Shown: positions 1 through 10,720, numbered from the stretch's first letter. The stretch is DNA of 49,409 nucleotides from Macrocybe gigantea (GCA_011319805.1 SJRY01000055.1:1-49409), one strand, 5' to 3'. Notes: generated from the sequence alone by a model not told the origin. A program made the numbers and translations.

Positions 1-640
1 CCTCTTTGACGTAGAGATTTCGAGGAAGATCATCTACAGGTCGATGATGGCTCACCTACTTGCCAGGCACGATGAGCGACACGCTGCTCAGCAGAAAAGC
101 CCCCAACAATGCATCTGTGAGTACGTCAGCCTGCAATAGAAACGCTTCACAGTCCTTCTGTCCCATAGGGTTTGGGAATTGGAAGGGCGTATACGGCTTT
201 CGGTGCCATCAGGTTGGGCACGCCTCAGACAATCCCATAAGGCCTCCTCACGTGGCTCGAAAAATTGGCGATGATGGGGCATGTCCAAAAGAGATGTGGC
301 GCTGTTTGTGGTCCTCTTGAAGGTTGCCAAGAGAAAGGAATACGGTCCAAGTTCATAAGGAAGATTGGGAGAAGAAGGTCATCTAAAGCCTTTCTTGCTT
401 TGTCCAGGCTGCCCTGGATGCCTCCGCCATTTGCGTGATCGTAAACTGGCGGTTTTGTATGTTCTTCCAGTAGAGCGGAAGGATGCACGGGTATGATCGT
501 CGTCCCACTCCAGGCGGGCCTTTCCCACCTCACCATCAGATGCTGACATGACGCCGACCCAGAGGGATTTGATACGAGAATAAATATGAGCGGCAGAAGG
601 GACCTCAGTCTGGGTACGACTATGGACTGATATCACATGT
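1..640 (-). pseudogene. possible non-LTR retrotransposon 3' relic
   Basis: Short overlapping minus-strand frames, each broken by stops, contain a patch reading HLFWTCPIIANF followed by a basic, tryptophan-rich tail (roughly 90-330). In fungal Tad-type LINEs a similar Cys/Trp patch belongs to the zinc-binding region after the reverse transcriptase. I cannot see a reverse transcriptase catalytic motif, a poly-A tail or a target duplication, and the relic continues off the left edge. The assignment is an inference from a short motif. It could equally be a decayed host exon. Positions 641-793 hold nothing I can interpret. Confidence 0.25.
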
Positions 641-793
641 CGGTGTTCAGCGAGGAAGCTACGGGCAAATTGGTGGAATCAGTAAATGTGTTTTGGAGGA
701 GGAGGAGGTTACGCTACCTCATCCATGGATCGTTTTCTTGATTTGGTTGGAATCTGATGGTGCTGTCATCTGAAATCGTCGAAGAGTCTGGAC

Positions 794-1492
794 TCAGTGT
801 TGGCGGTTCATTGTCGTCAATAATAATAGGGCTTCGTCTCCAGAGGCAAAATCCACAAAACCTTCAGGAAGGTTTCCGGCCTGGTGTACATGGTGTAGCG
901 CATCCTCATCTTCTATAAATTCATCGTCCTCCTCATTGTCGTCGTTGTCTTCTTCCTCCTCTAGAACCTCCTCATTCCGAGCATGGAGCAGGTCCTCATG
1001 AAGCTTAAATGGACCTTGAGATAAGGTATAGCGCTTCGTGAAGGATCCTAAAAAAGACGTGGTGAAGCATAACGGACAGCAGGATCCGTTGCCACTGGGA
1101 GCAGAACTGCGTAACAATGCTGGGGCGCGGACCTGTCCGTCTGCATCTCGAACGATAATGCTAAAGACTCTTTCGACGATGGAGGATATCTTCTTTGAGG
1201 TAGGATGAGTTTCGAGCAGGATGGAGACAAGAAACTTATCCATCAGTCCTGCAACCTGAACGCGGTCGATGATGATGGTTTTGAGGTCATCGGTGGATAG
1301 CCGAGCTGTTTCCAGGATAGCGGCGAGCTGTTTGATGCAGTTGGCTTGGTCATTGGGCAAGTCAAGGAGGTTCTCCACCAGCCCAGCCCTGTTTTCGCTT
1401 ATTTGGAAAGAACCGCCCCAAATCCTGCCTGAGTCTCCCCCAGATGTAAGAGCGAATGGCTGAAACGACCACTCGGCATAAATTCAACCGGT
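794..1492 (-). CDS. hypothetical protein, acidic 3' exon
   Basis: An open minus-strand frame runs from about 1492 to a stop at 794, about 230 codons with no obvious ATG of its own. It probably begins at a splice acceptor near 1495. The product has a helical, Leu/Ile-rich N-terminal half, a CCPLC cysteine cluster in the middle, and a strongly acidic stretch of Glu and Asp near the C-terminus (bases about 890-980). I do not recognise the family. It lies directly downstream of the 1534-2748 frame on the same strand, and the roughly 40-bp gap has intron-like ends, so both are probably exons of one gene. The acidic tail would fit a nuclear or chromatin-associated protein, but that is speculation. 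Confidence 0.4.
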
Positions 1493-1533
1493 AGCGCATT
1501 AGCGATGCGTACTTGAGCTTTCTGAACTTGGCT

Positions 1534-2748
1534 TTAGTCCTGTTGTTGTCTTTTAGTCGTGTGATTGAAAATGGGAAACTGAACGACGGACCCGATAGTC
1601 AGAGTAATGCGAAGATCTTCGAAACATTCGAGGAGGGCACTCTCAGCATGTAAGAGCATAATGCCGCATATTTCGCTGACGACTATAAGGCCGAGCTCGA
1701 TATGGAAGATTGTCATATTGTTTCGGTCGCGGTAAGCTTTTGCCAGACGCAGGGAGGGAAGAGTTGCTAATGGTCGCAGCACCTTTATCTGTTTTGGAGT
1801 ATAGAGGTCCCAGAAACCACGGTCAATAGCCCATGATGGTGGTCGATATGGTGCTTCTTGCAAGATGGCAGTGGTGGCGGCGGCAGCAGCAGCAGCGGGT
1901 TGAATGGAGGAGGATGGTGAGTCGGAAGTGGCTGCAGGTGGCGTCCAATCTTGCTCCATATACATTCGTTTTGCAGCCATGATATCGCCATGCGTACCAA
2001 AGACCTGAATGGCATAGTGGTAAGTGGTAGGCTCGGATGAAGCACAGCGCATTCTTTTGCTATGCTGCTTCAAGTAAACGAAACGGTAAGGGTCTGTGTC
2101 AGAAATGGAGTCATAAGAACCGTTGCGGTTGGCTCTGGTGACGGCCTTTTTGATCAGAGTTCCACATACGCATTCGTAGACTTGTTCGGGAGGTGGCAAC
2201 CAATCTGGTTGGCTAGAAAGACGTAGGGATCTAACGTCTTCGATAGATTGATCCAGAGACAAGTTGAAGGTGCGTCCGATGTGGTTCATGATAAGAACAA
2301 GAAAGTTGTCAGAGTGGTTGGAAAACAGCCGCTTGATGCGCTTGCCGAAAACGTGATTGAGAGCGGTAGTAATGTAGCTGGGCAAATCGGCCAAGGGGCG
2401 AATACCAGCGGTATTGGAATTTTTGATGATGATGGCTCGAGCTATAGGGCTATAATAAGCGCCGAGCAATGTCAGCAGAGCACATCGACTGTCAGCCTTG
2501 GCATCTGAGGGAAGAGGAGGATGGTTGTGGTTATGGCGGCATTGGATGGAGCCGCGTCCTTTGATGGTCCAAACGTAGACATCTTCGGCTTTTAGAATGA
2601 GAGAACATGGCAATTCTCTTTTCCTGAAAGACGGAATGCTTTCTAGAAACCACTGGAATGGTGGTGGTTGAGTATGATCAAGAATGAAGGAGGCGTTCGA
2701 GATTGATGGTGCTCCTTTTGTCTCTTGCGAGCGGAAGCAGACTTGGTT
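1534..2748 (-). CDS. hypothetical protein with C-x-H-x-H cluster
   Basis: A long minus-strand frame ends at 1534 and stays open upstream to about 2748. The ATG at 2610 (MPCSL) is probably internal, because the frame upstream of it also reads like protein. About 45 residues into the exon-like frame there is a QCRHNHNHPP cluster, which recalls the tail of FLYWCH/WRKY-GCM1-type zinc fingers (the family comparison is an inference). A second CxCG motif lies near bases 2150-2175. An alanine run encoded around 1865-1900 and a serine/proline patch form a low-complexity linker. No transposase or enzyme motif is visible. The neighbouring mini-exons at 2838-3010 and the downstream exon at 794-1492 are probably parts of the same gene; the full exon chain was not resolved. 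Confidence 0.45.
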   Translation of the reverse strand, partial: NQVCFRSQETKGAPSISNASFILDHTQPPPFQWFLESIPSFRKRELPCSLILKAEDVYVWTIKGRGSIQCRHNHNHPPLPSDAKADSRCALLTLLGAYYSPIARAIIIKNSNTAGIRPLADLPSYITTALNHVFGKRIKRLFSNHSDNFLVLIMNHIGRTFNLSLDQSIEDVRSLRLSSQPDWLPPPEQVYECVCGTLIKKAVTRANRNGSYDSISDTDPYRFVYLKQHSKRMRCASSEPTTYHYAIQVFGTHGDIMAAKRMYMEQDWTPPAATSDSPSSSIQPAAAAAAATTAILQEAPYRPPSWAIDRGFWDLYTPKQIKVLRPLATLPSLRLAKAYRDRNNMTIFHIELGLIVVSEICGIMLLHAESALLECFEDLRITLTIGSVVQFPIFNHTTKRQQQD

Positions 2749-2837
2749 GAAATTTTACGCTTTCTAGTGGTTACCTGGTTGTGGTCAGAAAAGTTGAGAG
2801 AGGCGAAAACAATTGTGAAACATACAGCAGTTATGTT

Positions 2838-3009
2838 CTCATCATGATAATCCTCATCATCTGATGACTAGAGAGAAAAAAAAGGTTGAGAGAGCCAAAA
2901 AGGATTGTGAAAAAGAAACGTACCTCGTCATGATAATCCTCATCATCCGGTGACTAGAGAGAAAAAAAAGGTTGAGAGAGCCAAAAAGGAATTGTGAAAA
3001 AGAAAGGGT
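2838..3009 (-). repeat. two tandem copies of an 86-bp mini-exon plus intron unit
   Basis: Two 86-bp units start at 2838 and 2924 and are nearly identical. On the minus strand each unit contains a 30-base block encoding an acidic decapeptide (SPDDEDYHDE in one, SSDDEDYHDE in the other). The block is preceded by a pyrimidine-rich tract ending CTCTCTAG. Between the blocks lies GTACGTTTC...CTCTCTAG, a good 56-bp intron. A third, more diverged GTATGT...CAACCAG intron follows at about 2763-2825. The blocks are multiples of three in length, so gain or loss of a unit would keep the frame. They sit just upstream of the 1534-2748 frame and probably encode its N-terminal side. Confidence 0.6.
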
Positions 3010-3526
3010 ACAGTAGAGTTTATGCTGTATTATGGGAATGTTTAATATGAGAAAAATAAAAAGGAATTAGGCCTACTTTCTAGAGTTTAAAAGGACACGG
3101 TCCATGATTGGCAAAGTGTAAGGCTGTTTTTGGACGACTTACATCAGCGTGGTCTATTTACAGTTGCAGACAAACAAACACGACAAATTTTTCGACTCAT
3201 TTTTGTGAGAATCCACAATCACTCGGGATGCTTGAAAATGGCTGGAATGGGTAGAGTAGATACATATGAACATATTTCTACGAGCCGATTTCCCATATCT
3301 TGCACTTGACAAAAATTTAGCCCGAAAATTTGGCCACCCCCCAAAAAAAACCCCAAAAATTCTGAAAAAATGCGGAATCGATCGCTTTTCGCCAGTGGAG
3401 CATCTTCCCAAAATTTTACATCAGATCATATCCCAGCAAACTCAGAAAAAAAAACTCCAAAATTCCTACCTTCAGCTGCTCATTTTGGCTTCATGACACG
3501 TGGACGCCCTCGAAAGCATCCCCAAA
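3010..3526. other. AT-rich non-coding stretch
   Basis: No convincing coding frame is present. Short homopolymer A/C runs occur around 3340-3460. This would hold the upstream region of the minus-strand hypothetical gene. The last 8 bases (TCCCCAAA, 3519-3526) are the left target duplication of the adjacent MITE. Confidence 0.5.
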
Positions 3527-3972
3527 TAGGGAGTAGAACGGGTAACCTGTGGGTAATCCGAGTCCAACCCGTACCCGTACCATGAAAAACCTGACCTGCG
3601 TGCACGGGTCAGGTTCATCGACGGGTTGCGATCGTATAGGTGGACGGGTTGCGGGTTGCGGGTCAACCCACGGGTCATATGCTAAAAGGACATAGGACAT
3701 ACGTTAGCCTGTACTTAGTACTACAATACAGCTACTTCTAGTGTCCGACGTCAATTCCGTGCCTACTCGTCAATCCGTCCCACCCTTCTGGCATTTCAAT
3801 CTCCCCATCGCTGTCCCCATCTTCTTCAGGAACCTCTGGTAGTGCCACTCATGCAACCCATGGCGTGGGTGACGGGTTGGTGGCCGGGTTCATGAAGGCT
3901 GACCCGAACCCGTATCCGGTAAGCCTACCCGTCAAAACCCGCACGGGTTACCCGTACCCGTGCTACTTCCTA
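3527..3972. mobile_element. 446-bp hAT-type MITE
   Basis: The element begins TAGGGAGTAGAACGGGTA and its right end, reverse-complemented, begins TAGGAAGTAGCACGGGTA, an 18-bp terminal inverted repeat with two mismatches. It is flanked by perfect 8-bp direct repeats TCCCCAAA at 3519-3526 and 3973-3980. An 8-bp duplication with a TAGGG-like terminus is the hallmark of hAT transposons. The interior is non-coding and consists largely of degenerate ACCCGTACCCG and GGGTTGCGGGT subrepeats in both orientations, so it could fold extensively. No transposase fragment is present, so it would depend on an autonomous hAT copy elsewhere. Confidence 0.85.
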
Positions 3973-4022
3973 TCCCCAAAATGTCACAGGGCTTCGAAAT
4001 AACATTCCCAGGCTGTCAACCC

Positions 4023-5467
4023 TGAGAAGACTGATCAGCCAGATATGGATGGTGCCGAGGTGCCAGCTGCCTCAGTGTGCACAATGCCAGAACTGGAAAT
4101 AGATGATGATGAGGTCACCTGGGACGAGATGAGGGCGAGGTGAGATCCTGAAGAGGTCGAAATTGTTGTGACTGGCCATGAGGAGGATGGGCCCGAGCCA
4201 GGTGCAGAAGAAAGTAATGATGACAAAGCCCAGTTCTTCGATGCCAAAGATGAGGATTTTGAGCACGATAGCTCATGGGAGGGAAAGAGCTTGCAGGAGA
4301 AACTCCTCCAGCAAGCTTTCGATTGTGGCGATGACCCGAGCGATGAAGACTGGCTGCCATACCAGTTGAGAAAGAAAAAGAAAGCAAAAACCAGTATGAC
4401 TTACCTTTAATAATGAGTCCTGCTGCTGAATCATTCTTTTAGAGCGACCAACGACATACAAGAAGGGCCCGGATGCAATGAGCAAGGCTCCCCGCACACA
4501 ATGTCACTACAAGAAGAGTTGGCAAGGCCAAAAAACCCTCACCTCGCTCGGTTTCACGCGGGAATGCACGCTTCCCATGGCGGCGTCATCTTCTCATGAA
4601 TGCATCGAGGTCAACAAAGACGCTATCGAGGTTGACGAAGATGCTACACCTGAGGTTCAGTGCGTTGAGGCAGTCACAATATGAGAGGAGAGCATGGAAC
4701 CTACCCTTCCTCTAAGTCCCAGCTTAACCAATCCAAACGACACCAGAACATCCCCATTACTCTTGTCCTTGCCACCCTCAGACCCTTCAGATGAAGCTGC
4801 TGAGGCTTGGAAGCAGAACTCGACGAGATATTGAACCCAACACAGAACGAGATTCGTGGGTGGACAGAGCTACGGGAGCAGATCAAAGATGATATGAAAA
4901 AAGGTGCCAAAACCTTACCACTCTCGAAGCTCAATAAGCTTCTGGTGCTTCGGAACTTCACCACATTGAGGTTGAAAGGAATCGGACGCATTGCAGTGAG
5001 TCAGGAGATAGCACGACAATGGCATGAAAAGGAGGGTGCTCATTTTGCATAAAAGGTGCGAGCATTAGCTTGTCATTATCAGCTGTGGGAACAGCTCCCT
5101 CGAGAAAAGCATGGCGGCACATGCAAAGGGCGGACTCTGCTTTCCGATGAGTGAATCAAAAAAGCCACACAAGACTGGCTTACGATGCAAACTGCTGGTA
5201 GCATAACACCAAAGCAATTTCGAGATGCCCTCAACAACAACATCCTTCCTTCGCTCCTGGTGACGTTGAAAAAGCCATTGAGTGAGTGGACAGCTCGTCG
5301 CTGGCTGGTACGATTGGGATGGAGGTTGACAACATTGCTGAAAGGTGTTTATATGGATGGTCATGAATGCCCAGATGTTGTCGAGTATCGGAAAAGGTGT
5401 TCCTGCCAGCAATGGCAGAATATGAAGTCGGATAGCGACATATGAAGGACCTGACATGAAACAAGTT
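4023..5467 (+). pseudogene. decayed DDE transposase, 5' part
   Basis: Several plus-strand frames (4168-4410, 4807-5052, 5185-5445) join into one recognisable protein once stops and small shifts are ignored. An acidic N-terminal region is followed by a helical domain, then ARRWLVRLGWRL and KGVYMDGHECPDVVEYR (about 5295-5395). That last motif is characteristic of a large basidiomycete family annotated as DDE superfamily endonuclease. In-frame stops occur, for example, near 4141, 5050 and 5150. The reading frame is interrupted at 5468 by a solo LTR and resumes at 5793. This is a dead transposon copy; no terminal inverted repeat was located. Confidence 0.75.
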
Positions 5468-5787
5468 TGTTACAGACATCACCCAAAGGACCATTCATTT
5501 TCCTATCTTATCTTTCCCACATCCCTTATCTCCCGTCATGCTGCGCAGCACGCAGCTATCGAGTCATCCCACTTCCCTAGTCATTCTGAGTCATCTCCTT
5601 CCAGTCTTACTCATCCGCAGTCCACAGCATTGCGCAGCCCCCGTGGTCCGTGCTCGAGTACTGTAATGTATATAAGGACTCCCAGATGTACCAGTAGCAC
5701 TAGGCTTAATATTCCTTTTGCCATCATCTCAAGACCACTCTTGCACTTAGTCTGCCTGAGTCCTTCTGAGATTCGTCTAGCCTAACA
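5468..5787 (+). mobile_element. solo LTR (320 bp) of the 27.5-34.3 kb chromovirus family
   Basis: It starts TGTTACAG and ends CTAACA and contains the same TATATAAGG box and AGGCTTAATAT start region as the LTRs of the full element at 27504 and 34029. It is exactly 320 bp long. The flanks are AAGTT on the left and GAGTT on the right, a 5-bp target duplication with one mismatch. It lies inside the DDE transposase pseudogene, in the same orientation. A solo LTR is the normal product of recombination between the two LTRs of an inserted element. Confidence 0.92.
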
Positions 5788-6460
5788 GAGTTCCCCCGAA
5801 GCTCCAACCAGGGCAAAAGGAGATTATTCCCAATTTTCAGGACGAGTCGTGCTTGACAGTCAATGAATACAAATCCCAGGCATGGTCAGTAATGTCTATC
5901 AGTCTCATATTGGAAAGCATGGTATTTAATGACACTCTCAAGGCTCAAAGTGGGTCAGACAATATTGCAAAAGAAAGGGCAAGTCGGCTAATCCACGTCT
6001 CAGAGTTTATCAATCCTGAGACAGGACGTCTTGTCCATCGAATGCCTGATGGCATTGTCCTGGATGAGGCAAGAGTAATCATTTACCCTGGGTTGAATAG
6101 TGATGCCTGGTGTGATGTGGATCAGCTTATGTGACAGGTCAAGCATGCTGTAGAGGTCTTTGAGAAGCAGCATCCTGGCTGCATGGCTCTATTTGTCTTT
6201 GATCAGTCATCAGCACACAACTCTCTTTCTCCAGATGCATTGAAAAGCTTTCGAAATGAACAAATCGGATGGTGGCAAGCAATGCAAACAACGTGATACA
6301 GTGATTCCAGAATCAAACCCATATCCCAAATACCATGGCCAAGTGCAAAAGATGACCCTTCCAGATGGTCACCTGAAGGGTCTGAAGCATGTTTTGGAGG
6401 TTTTGACATTAAACACCTCCAATCTGTCCAGTTGACAGTACAGAAAAGGGCTGTTTTTGG
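5788..6460 (+). pseudogene. decayed DDE transposase, catalytic part
   Basis: This continues the 4023-5467 pseudogene after the solo LTR. FQDESC (about 5838-5855) carries the likely first catalytic Asp. VNEYKSQAW, SEFINPETGRLV and ALFVFDQSSAH (about 6187-6220) follow, the last with the likely second Asp. The reading frame has a deletion or shift near 5890-5980, a TGA at 6132-6134 and further shifts after 6280. The expected final Glu motif (NPIE-like) is missing because the similarity stops near 6410-6460, where the GC-rich repeat block begins. The element is therefore truncated at its 3' end as well as point-mutated. Confidence 0.7.
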
Positions 6461-6464
6461 ATGA

Positions 6465-8400
6465 CCACGAGTTGGACCCTGCTCAGGTCAGGACTAAGGA
6501 TAGGCGTCCCAGAGCAGGGTTTGGGCCTCTCGCAACGAGATGGGCGGGGTGGCCACGACGGCTGTTGCAGGTGGCGGGCAAAGGCGGGAGAGGGGTTTCG
6601 GGCGACAACGGAAGCCATCGCAGATGTCTCGGACGGCCGCGGAAGCCAGCGGTTGGGTGGTCGACGGTTGAGAAAGCCACTAACCGGCGCCAGCGTCCAA
6701 GGCAGCAGCACGGGGAGGTGCGTGGAGGGGGTGATGCAAGCGGTGGTGAGTGTTGGTGGAGCGGGTGAGCATGCACTGGCCTCCAGCGACGCCGGAGGTC
6801 AAGGGCGGAATGCGGGAGGCGTTGGTACATTGGCGGGGAGGTGTGGGTTGCAGGCGGTGGTGAAACGGTCGCTGGCGGCAATGAAGGCCATTGCAGATGG
6901 CATGCGTCAACACAATGGTCGCCGCTGGCACTGGATGGGAGGGGGCAGGTCGAGTTAACGAACGAAATACGAAGAAAAAAGGCGTGTCCTCACCGGGTAA
7001 CCAAGTCGCAGGCGGCGGCTCAACGCTGACGGCCTCCCAGGGACTTGGGAAGCAGAGGGAGAGGGGGCTACGGCAGCAGCTGGGCGACGAGGGCAGTCAC
7101 AGGCGGGAGGTGCTGACCAACGGCGATGACTGGCCGCACTGGATGGTCGACGGCGGCCAAACGGTGGCCTCCAGTGACACGGGAGGCCGAGGGCAGGAGG
7201 CGGGAGGTGGTCGCACATTGGCAGAGAGGTGAGGGCCGCAGGCGGTGGCAAAACATTCACCGCTGGCAACAAGAGCCATGGCAGGCAGCAGCGAATCAGC
7301 GGCCGTTGGCGCTGGACGGTAGGCGGCAAGTCAGTGTACGGCAAGAAAACAAAAAAGGAAGGACTCACATCACTGCCCATCAGATCGCTCGCCGTCGTCT
7401 GCTGCACGGCAGGTGTGAGCTTGCTGTGTCCTAGCGACAGGCAGTGGCATCAAAGACAAGGGGCATGGGAATAGCGTGCAGCAGAGGGAGATAGGCGTCT
7501 GGCGATGGAGGTTACAGGCAACAGATGATGGCAGTAGAGGTGCCGCTGTCAGTGCTGGGAGGTGAGCGGTACATCAGTTTGCAAATGAAAAATGCAGCAC
7601 TGCGTTACTCACCTAGTAAGCAGCCCCCACTGTCATTTACCGTGCCAGCCATCGAAGGGTGAAGAGAGACAGCGAAAAGAAACGGCGGAGGCTGAACGAA
7701 ATGGCTTGGGGGATTGAGGCAGGCTAGCCTAGACGTAGCGACAGCGGTATGCTTGCTAACCATGGAATGCCACCTCGCTTTTCTCATCGTCCAACGTCAC
7801 GACCCCGCAGTCCCTTCACTTCCCATCTTTGTTTTCCAATGACTTTGGCCCCGCCGCCCTCTTGGAAAGAAATCTTTTCACGCGTGCTCCTTAGGCTTGC
7901 CCACTTCGTCAGGCCTCTGTGCCGTTTCACTGTTTCTTTCGACTTTCTCTTTCCTCCGTTCAACGATTGGCACGGCAAACGGCAGTGAGGCTGGTTCCTA
8001 TGTGAGTACACGTTTTTTTTTTCGTCTTTCACGCTAACTCCTCCTGTCCCCTCCTATCCAGTGCCAGCGGTGACCGTTTTGCCGCTGCCTGCGGCCCTCA
8101 CCGCCCTGCAAACGTCCCAACACCCTCCGCCTTCCGCCTTCGACCTCCCTCGTCGCTAGAGGCCATCGTCGACCGTCCAGCGCGCCCAGTGGTCACCATT
8201 GGCCACTGCCTGCTGCCTGAGGCCGTCCTCGTTGCCTGTGGCTCAGCTGCCGCCATGGCGCCCCGCTTTCCAAGTCCGGGGATGCTTCCCTGGATGCTGG
8301 CCCACGTTGAGCCGCCGCCTGCGACCTCCGTCGTTGCCAGAGGCCACCACCTGGCCACTCTACTTTACCGCCACCTCTGCCCACAGTGCCTGTCACGTGA
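6465..8400. repeat. GC-rich repeat block with large inverted repeat
   Basis: A GGC/GCC-rich block. A module around 6775-6990 (GGCCTCCAGCGAC, then GGGAGGCG, then GCAGGCGGTGG) recurs at about 7165-7390. It recurs again in reverse orientation at about 8060-8190. A longer stretch, about 7000-7390, matches the reverse complement of about 8060-8385. The inner parts also mirror each other: CACTGTCATTTACCGTGCCA at about 7628-7647 pairs with its inverted counterpart near 7965-7990, followed by a GTGAGTA motif. The whole 7.0-8.4 kb segment is thus an imperfect dyad centred near 7.8 kb. Long frames here are products of the composition and I do not call them genes. Its mobile-element class, if any, is unknown. 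Confidence 0.6.
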
Positions 8401-8851
8401 ACTGGATAAAAATGTCCTGTTCACGTGACCTCTGTGCCATTACTTACCGCTGGTTTTTGTTGTGTCTCCCCATTACAGGTCCAGAAGCAGCAGATGCAGG
8501 AGGCCGCAGCGCGGAGGACAAAGCACTGGTGTACCCGAGTGAGATCGAGGGCATGGACATTTGGTGTGACGAGGACGGCCTGTGGCGGGCTTTCATGTCT
8601 GCCCCAGGCATGTTTAGTGAGGTCGTCGTAGACGCTGGTCCGATCATCCACCGAGGCGAGTCCCCCGTCTTCTCTATACGAAAAAGAGCACACGTCCTAG
8701 TGCATAGATCCGTGCTTGGGTTACGTCATATGTGAGACAGCCGGCTCACGGTGCAAGCTTGTCCTGCTAGGTGACACGTCGGACGCTTCGGCCATTGTCC
8801 CGCTCTGCGTCCCTTCCCCGCCAGTGAATCCCGATCCCGATCCAGATACAT
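8401..8851. other. no confident gene
   Basis: Plus and minus frames of 70-180 codons overlap here (for instance a plus frame ending 8735), but none shows a recognisable domain. Both lie next to the GC-rich repeat. A PSEIEGMDIWCDEDGLWRAF-like patch around 8538-8600 on the plus strand reads like protein and could be an exon of an unknown gene. Confidence 0.3.
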
Positions 8852-9204
8852 TTAGGTTAGTCGCCCAGGGTACAGCAATTTCTCGCTTTCCTTGTCCTTG
8901 TCTGATGCTCTGGTTGGATGCACAGGAGGCGTACTGAGGGCCGGAGCTGCAGATAACAGTGCGGCCTTGAGTGTCGGCTCAGTTGGCGAGGTCGAACTGA
9001 TGTCGAACGAGACAGAAGCAGATCGCCCATGGGCCGGCTTGGGCTCAAGGGGTGTCGCGACCTTGATGTCATTGCCATTTGTGGTGATCGTGTTGAGCTA
9101 ATGCAATGATCAGATTTGTGGTGCGACGTGACGACGAGGACTGATACCTGCATGGCCTCGAGCTGGGTGAGGAGTTGGGTGAGCACAGCGTCTGAGACCG
9201 TCAT
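8852..9204 (-). CDS. hypothetical protein, 5' exons
   Basis: The ATG at 9204 has a good context (GCAACCATGAC) and opens MTVSDAVLTQLLTQLEAMQ. A 50-bp intron with GTATCAG at its 5' end and CATTAG at its 3' end spans 9098-9147. The second exon is rich in Ser, Thr, Pro and Ala and stays in frame to a TAA at 8852-8854. A branch-point-like CTAAC lies just before that stop, so the real gene may instead splice onward from a GT near 8870 and be longer. I recognise no family. It lies downstream of, and on the same strand as, the 9344-10072 gene. Confidence 0.5.
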
Positions 9205-9343
9205 GGTTGCAAGATCCGATGGATGGATGACGGAGAGACGCGGGGTCAGCTACATAATATAGCAGCAAGTTCCGTCTGCAGCGAAGCGACGGCGTGCAGC
9301 TACAATTCATTCATTTCTTCTATTATCTATTCTGTTTATCTCT

Positions 9344-10072
9344 TCAAAAAACCCTAAGTGTTGGTCGGGCGCGATGCTGAGGTCCTCCCACAGGCTCGTC
9401 ATGGATCAGTATATTGAAGTAGGACACACCTGCGCCCGCACCGGCAAGGCCTGGAGGTGGGGTGTGCGGCTCGGGGGTCAAGGAATGCCTCTCAGCTTGG
9501 GGCTGACTCTCCTCCATGGCAGGCGTAGGTGCAGGATCTGGGGCAGGAACTGGCTCGTTCGCAGCGTGCTGATCGTCGCTAGATTCTGCGCGGTGTATCG
9601 AAGGGTCGGTGATGACGTGCGGTGTTGGCAGCTCGTCCGTCTCATCCGTGAACGCGCCGGGGCCTGCGGCGGACGAGTCAATGAGTGGCAGGGGCACGTA
9701 GCCCTGGGGTGAGAGCGGTGAGGTTTCATTGGGCGCAGCCTCAGCAGCAGGGGCAGCGCTCGAAGCTTCTGCGGCCTTTGACTCCGCAGGCGTGGTCGTG
9801 ATAACGGGGTTCGAGAGCGGCGAGGGGCCCTTGGCCGTCCTGCGATACTGCCGCCTCAGGGACTCTGCAATGGGGCTGGGTGCATGGACGTTCTCGGCAG
9901 TGGGCGGCGGGGCAAGGTTCGTCTTGATGCTCTTAACAGAGGCTGTGTCAGAGAAGAGGGTCGTCTTGAGGCCCTTGACGGATGCGCCGTCGGCTTCGTT
10001 GTTCGACGCGAGCAAAGGTGTGCCGGGACGGACGGAGAACACAGACGAGGCGCGCCGGACAACGTTACCCAT
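9344..10072 (-). CDS. hypothetical Ser/Pro/Ala-rich protein
   Basis: A single 242-codon frame starts MGNVVRRASSVFSVRPGTP at 10072 and ends at 9344 with no interruption. The glycine right after the start Met could be N-myristoylated, though the downstream residues are not a strong match to the consensus. The remainder is low-complexity, rich in Pro, Ala, Ser, Thr and Glu, and looks disordered, with no transmembrane segment or catalytic motif. Composition and intact length favour a real host gene over a repeat. Function unknown. Bases 10073-10720 upstream hold no gene I can support and probably contain the promoter shared with the divergent Nudix-type gene. Confidence 0.6.
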   Translation of the reverse strand: MGNVVRRASSVFSVRPGTPLLASNNEADGASVKGLKTTLFSDTASVKSIKTNLAPPPTAENVHAPSPIAESLRRQYRRTAKGPSPLSNPVITTTPAESKAAEASSAAPAAEAAPNETSPLSPQGYVPLPLIDSSAAGPGAFTDETDELPTPHVITDPSIHRAESSDDQHAANEPVPAPDPAPTPAMEESQPQAERHSLTPEPHTPPPGLAGAGAGVSYFNILIHDEPVGGPQHRARPTLRVF

Positions 10073-10720
10073 GCGGCCCCAGTGGGATCTGCTTGGCGAG
10101 GGGGTGGTTATGATTCAGGTGTCAGGAGTAAAGGTGAAGACGGTGAGGCGTCACTTCATTTGGCCGAACACGTTGCGGGGGCGGCGACCTGCGTTCACGC
10201 AGGATCAGCTCCAGGCGAGCAAGCGTTTGTTCAGACCGGAAACACGCGATTAGACAAGACTTGAAACAAGAATAATCGCAATCAACGCAACACGACCACG
10301 AGGCAGGCAGCGGTTCTCACCTCCATGTTGATGGATAAGACAGCGACACGATGATAACAGCCCAGACAAGGACGCGCTTGACAGATCAAAGAGCACGAGG
10401 ACGGGCATGATAGGCTGCGAGATTCGACAGAGGCAAGCGAAGAAAGGCTGGAATAGGTGGAAGACTAGGGCCTAACGTAACACCCACGCCTCGTTGTTTT
10501 CACGCCGCACCTCAGAATGACATAGACCAGGGAGCCTGGAGAATAGCAAGAGTATGGCAGTCGAGAGGGGTTCAAGCAAACGTTCCATTCAGAGGCGCGT
10601 CACAGCCACACCGAAGCAGAAAATCCAATTCCCTTCGACTCCTCAGTCTTGCCTCCTTCCAACCCCGAGTTGCAGTTCCAATTGTACTCTCCTCTTCATG
10701 CAGTCCTTCTCGAGATCCGT

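Noticed and set aside
6457..7480. Long Gly/Arg-rich frames in the GC-rich block
   Set aside because: Several frames are open at once on both strands, as expected from GC-rich repeats, and none has a recognisable domain.
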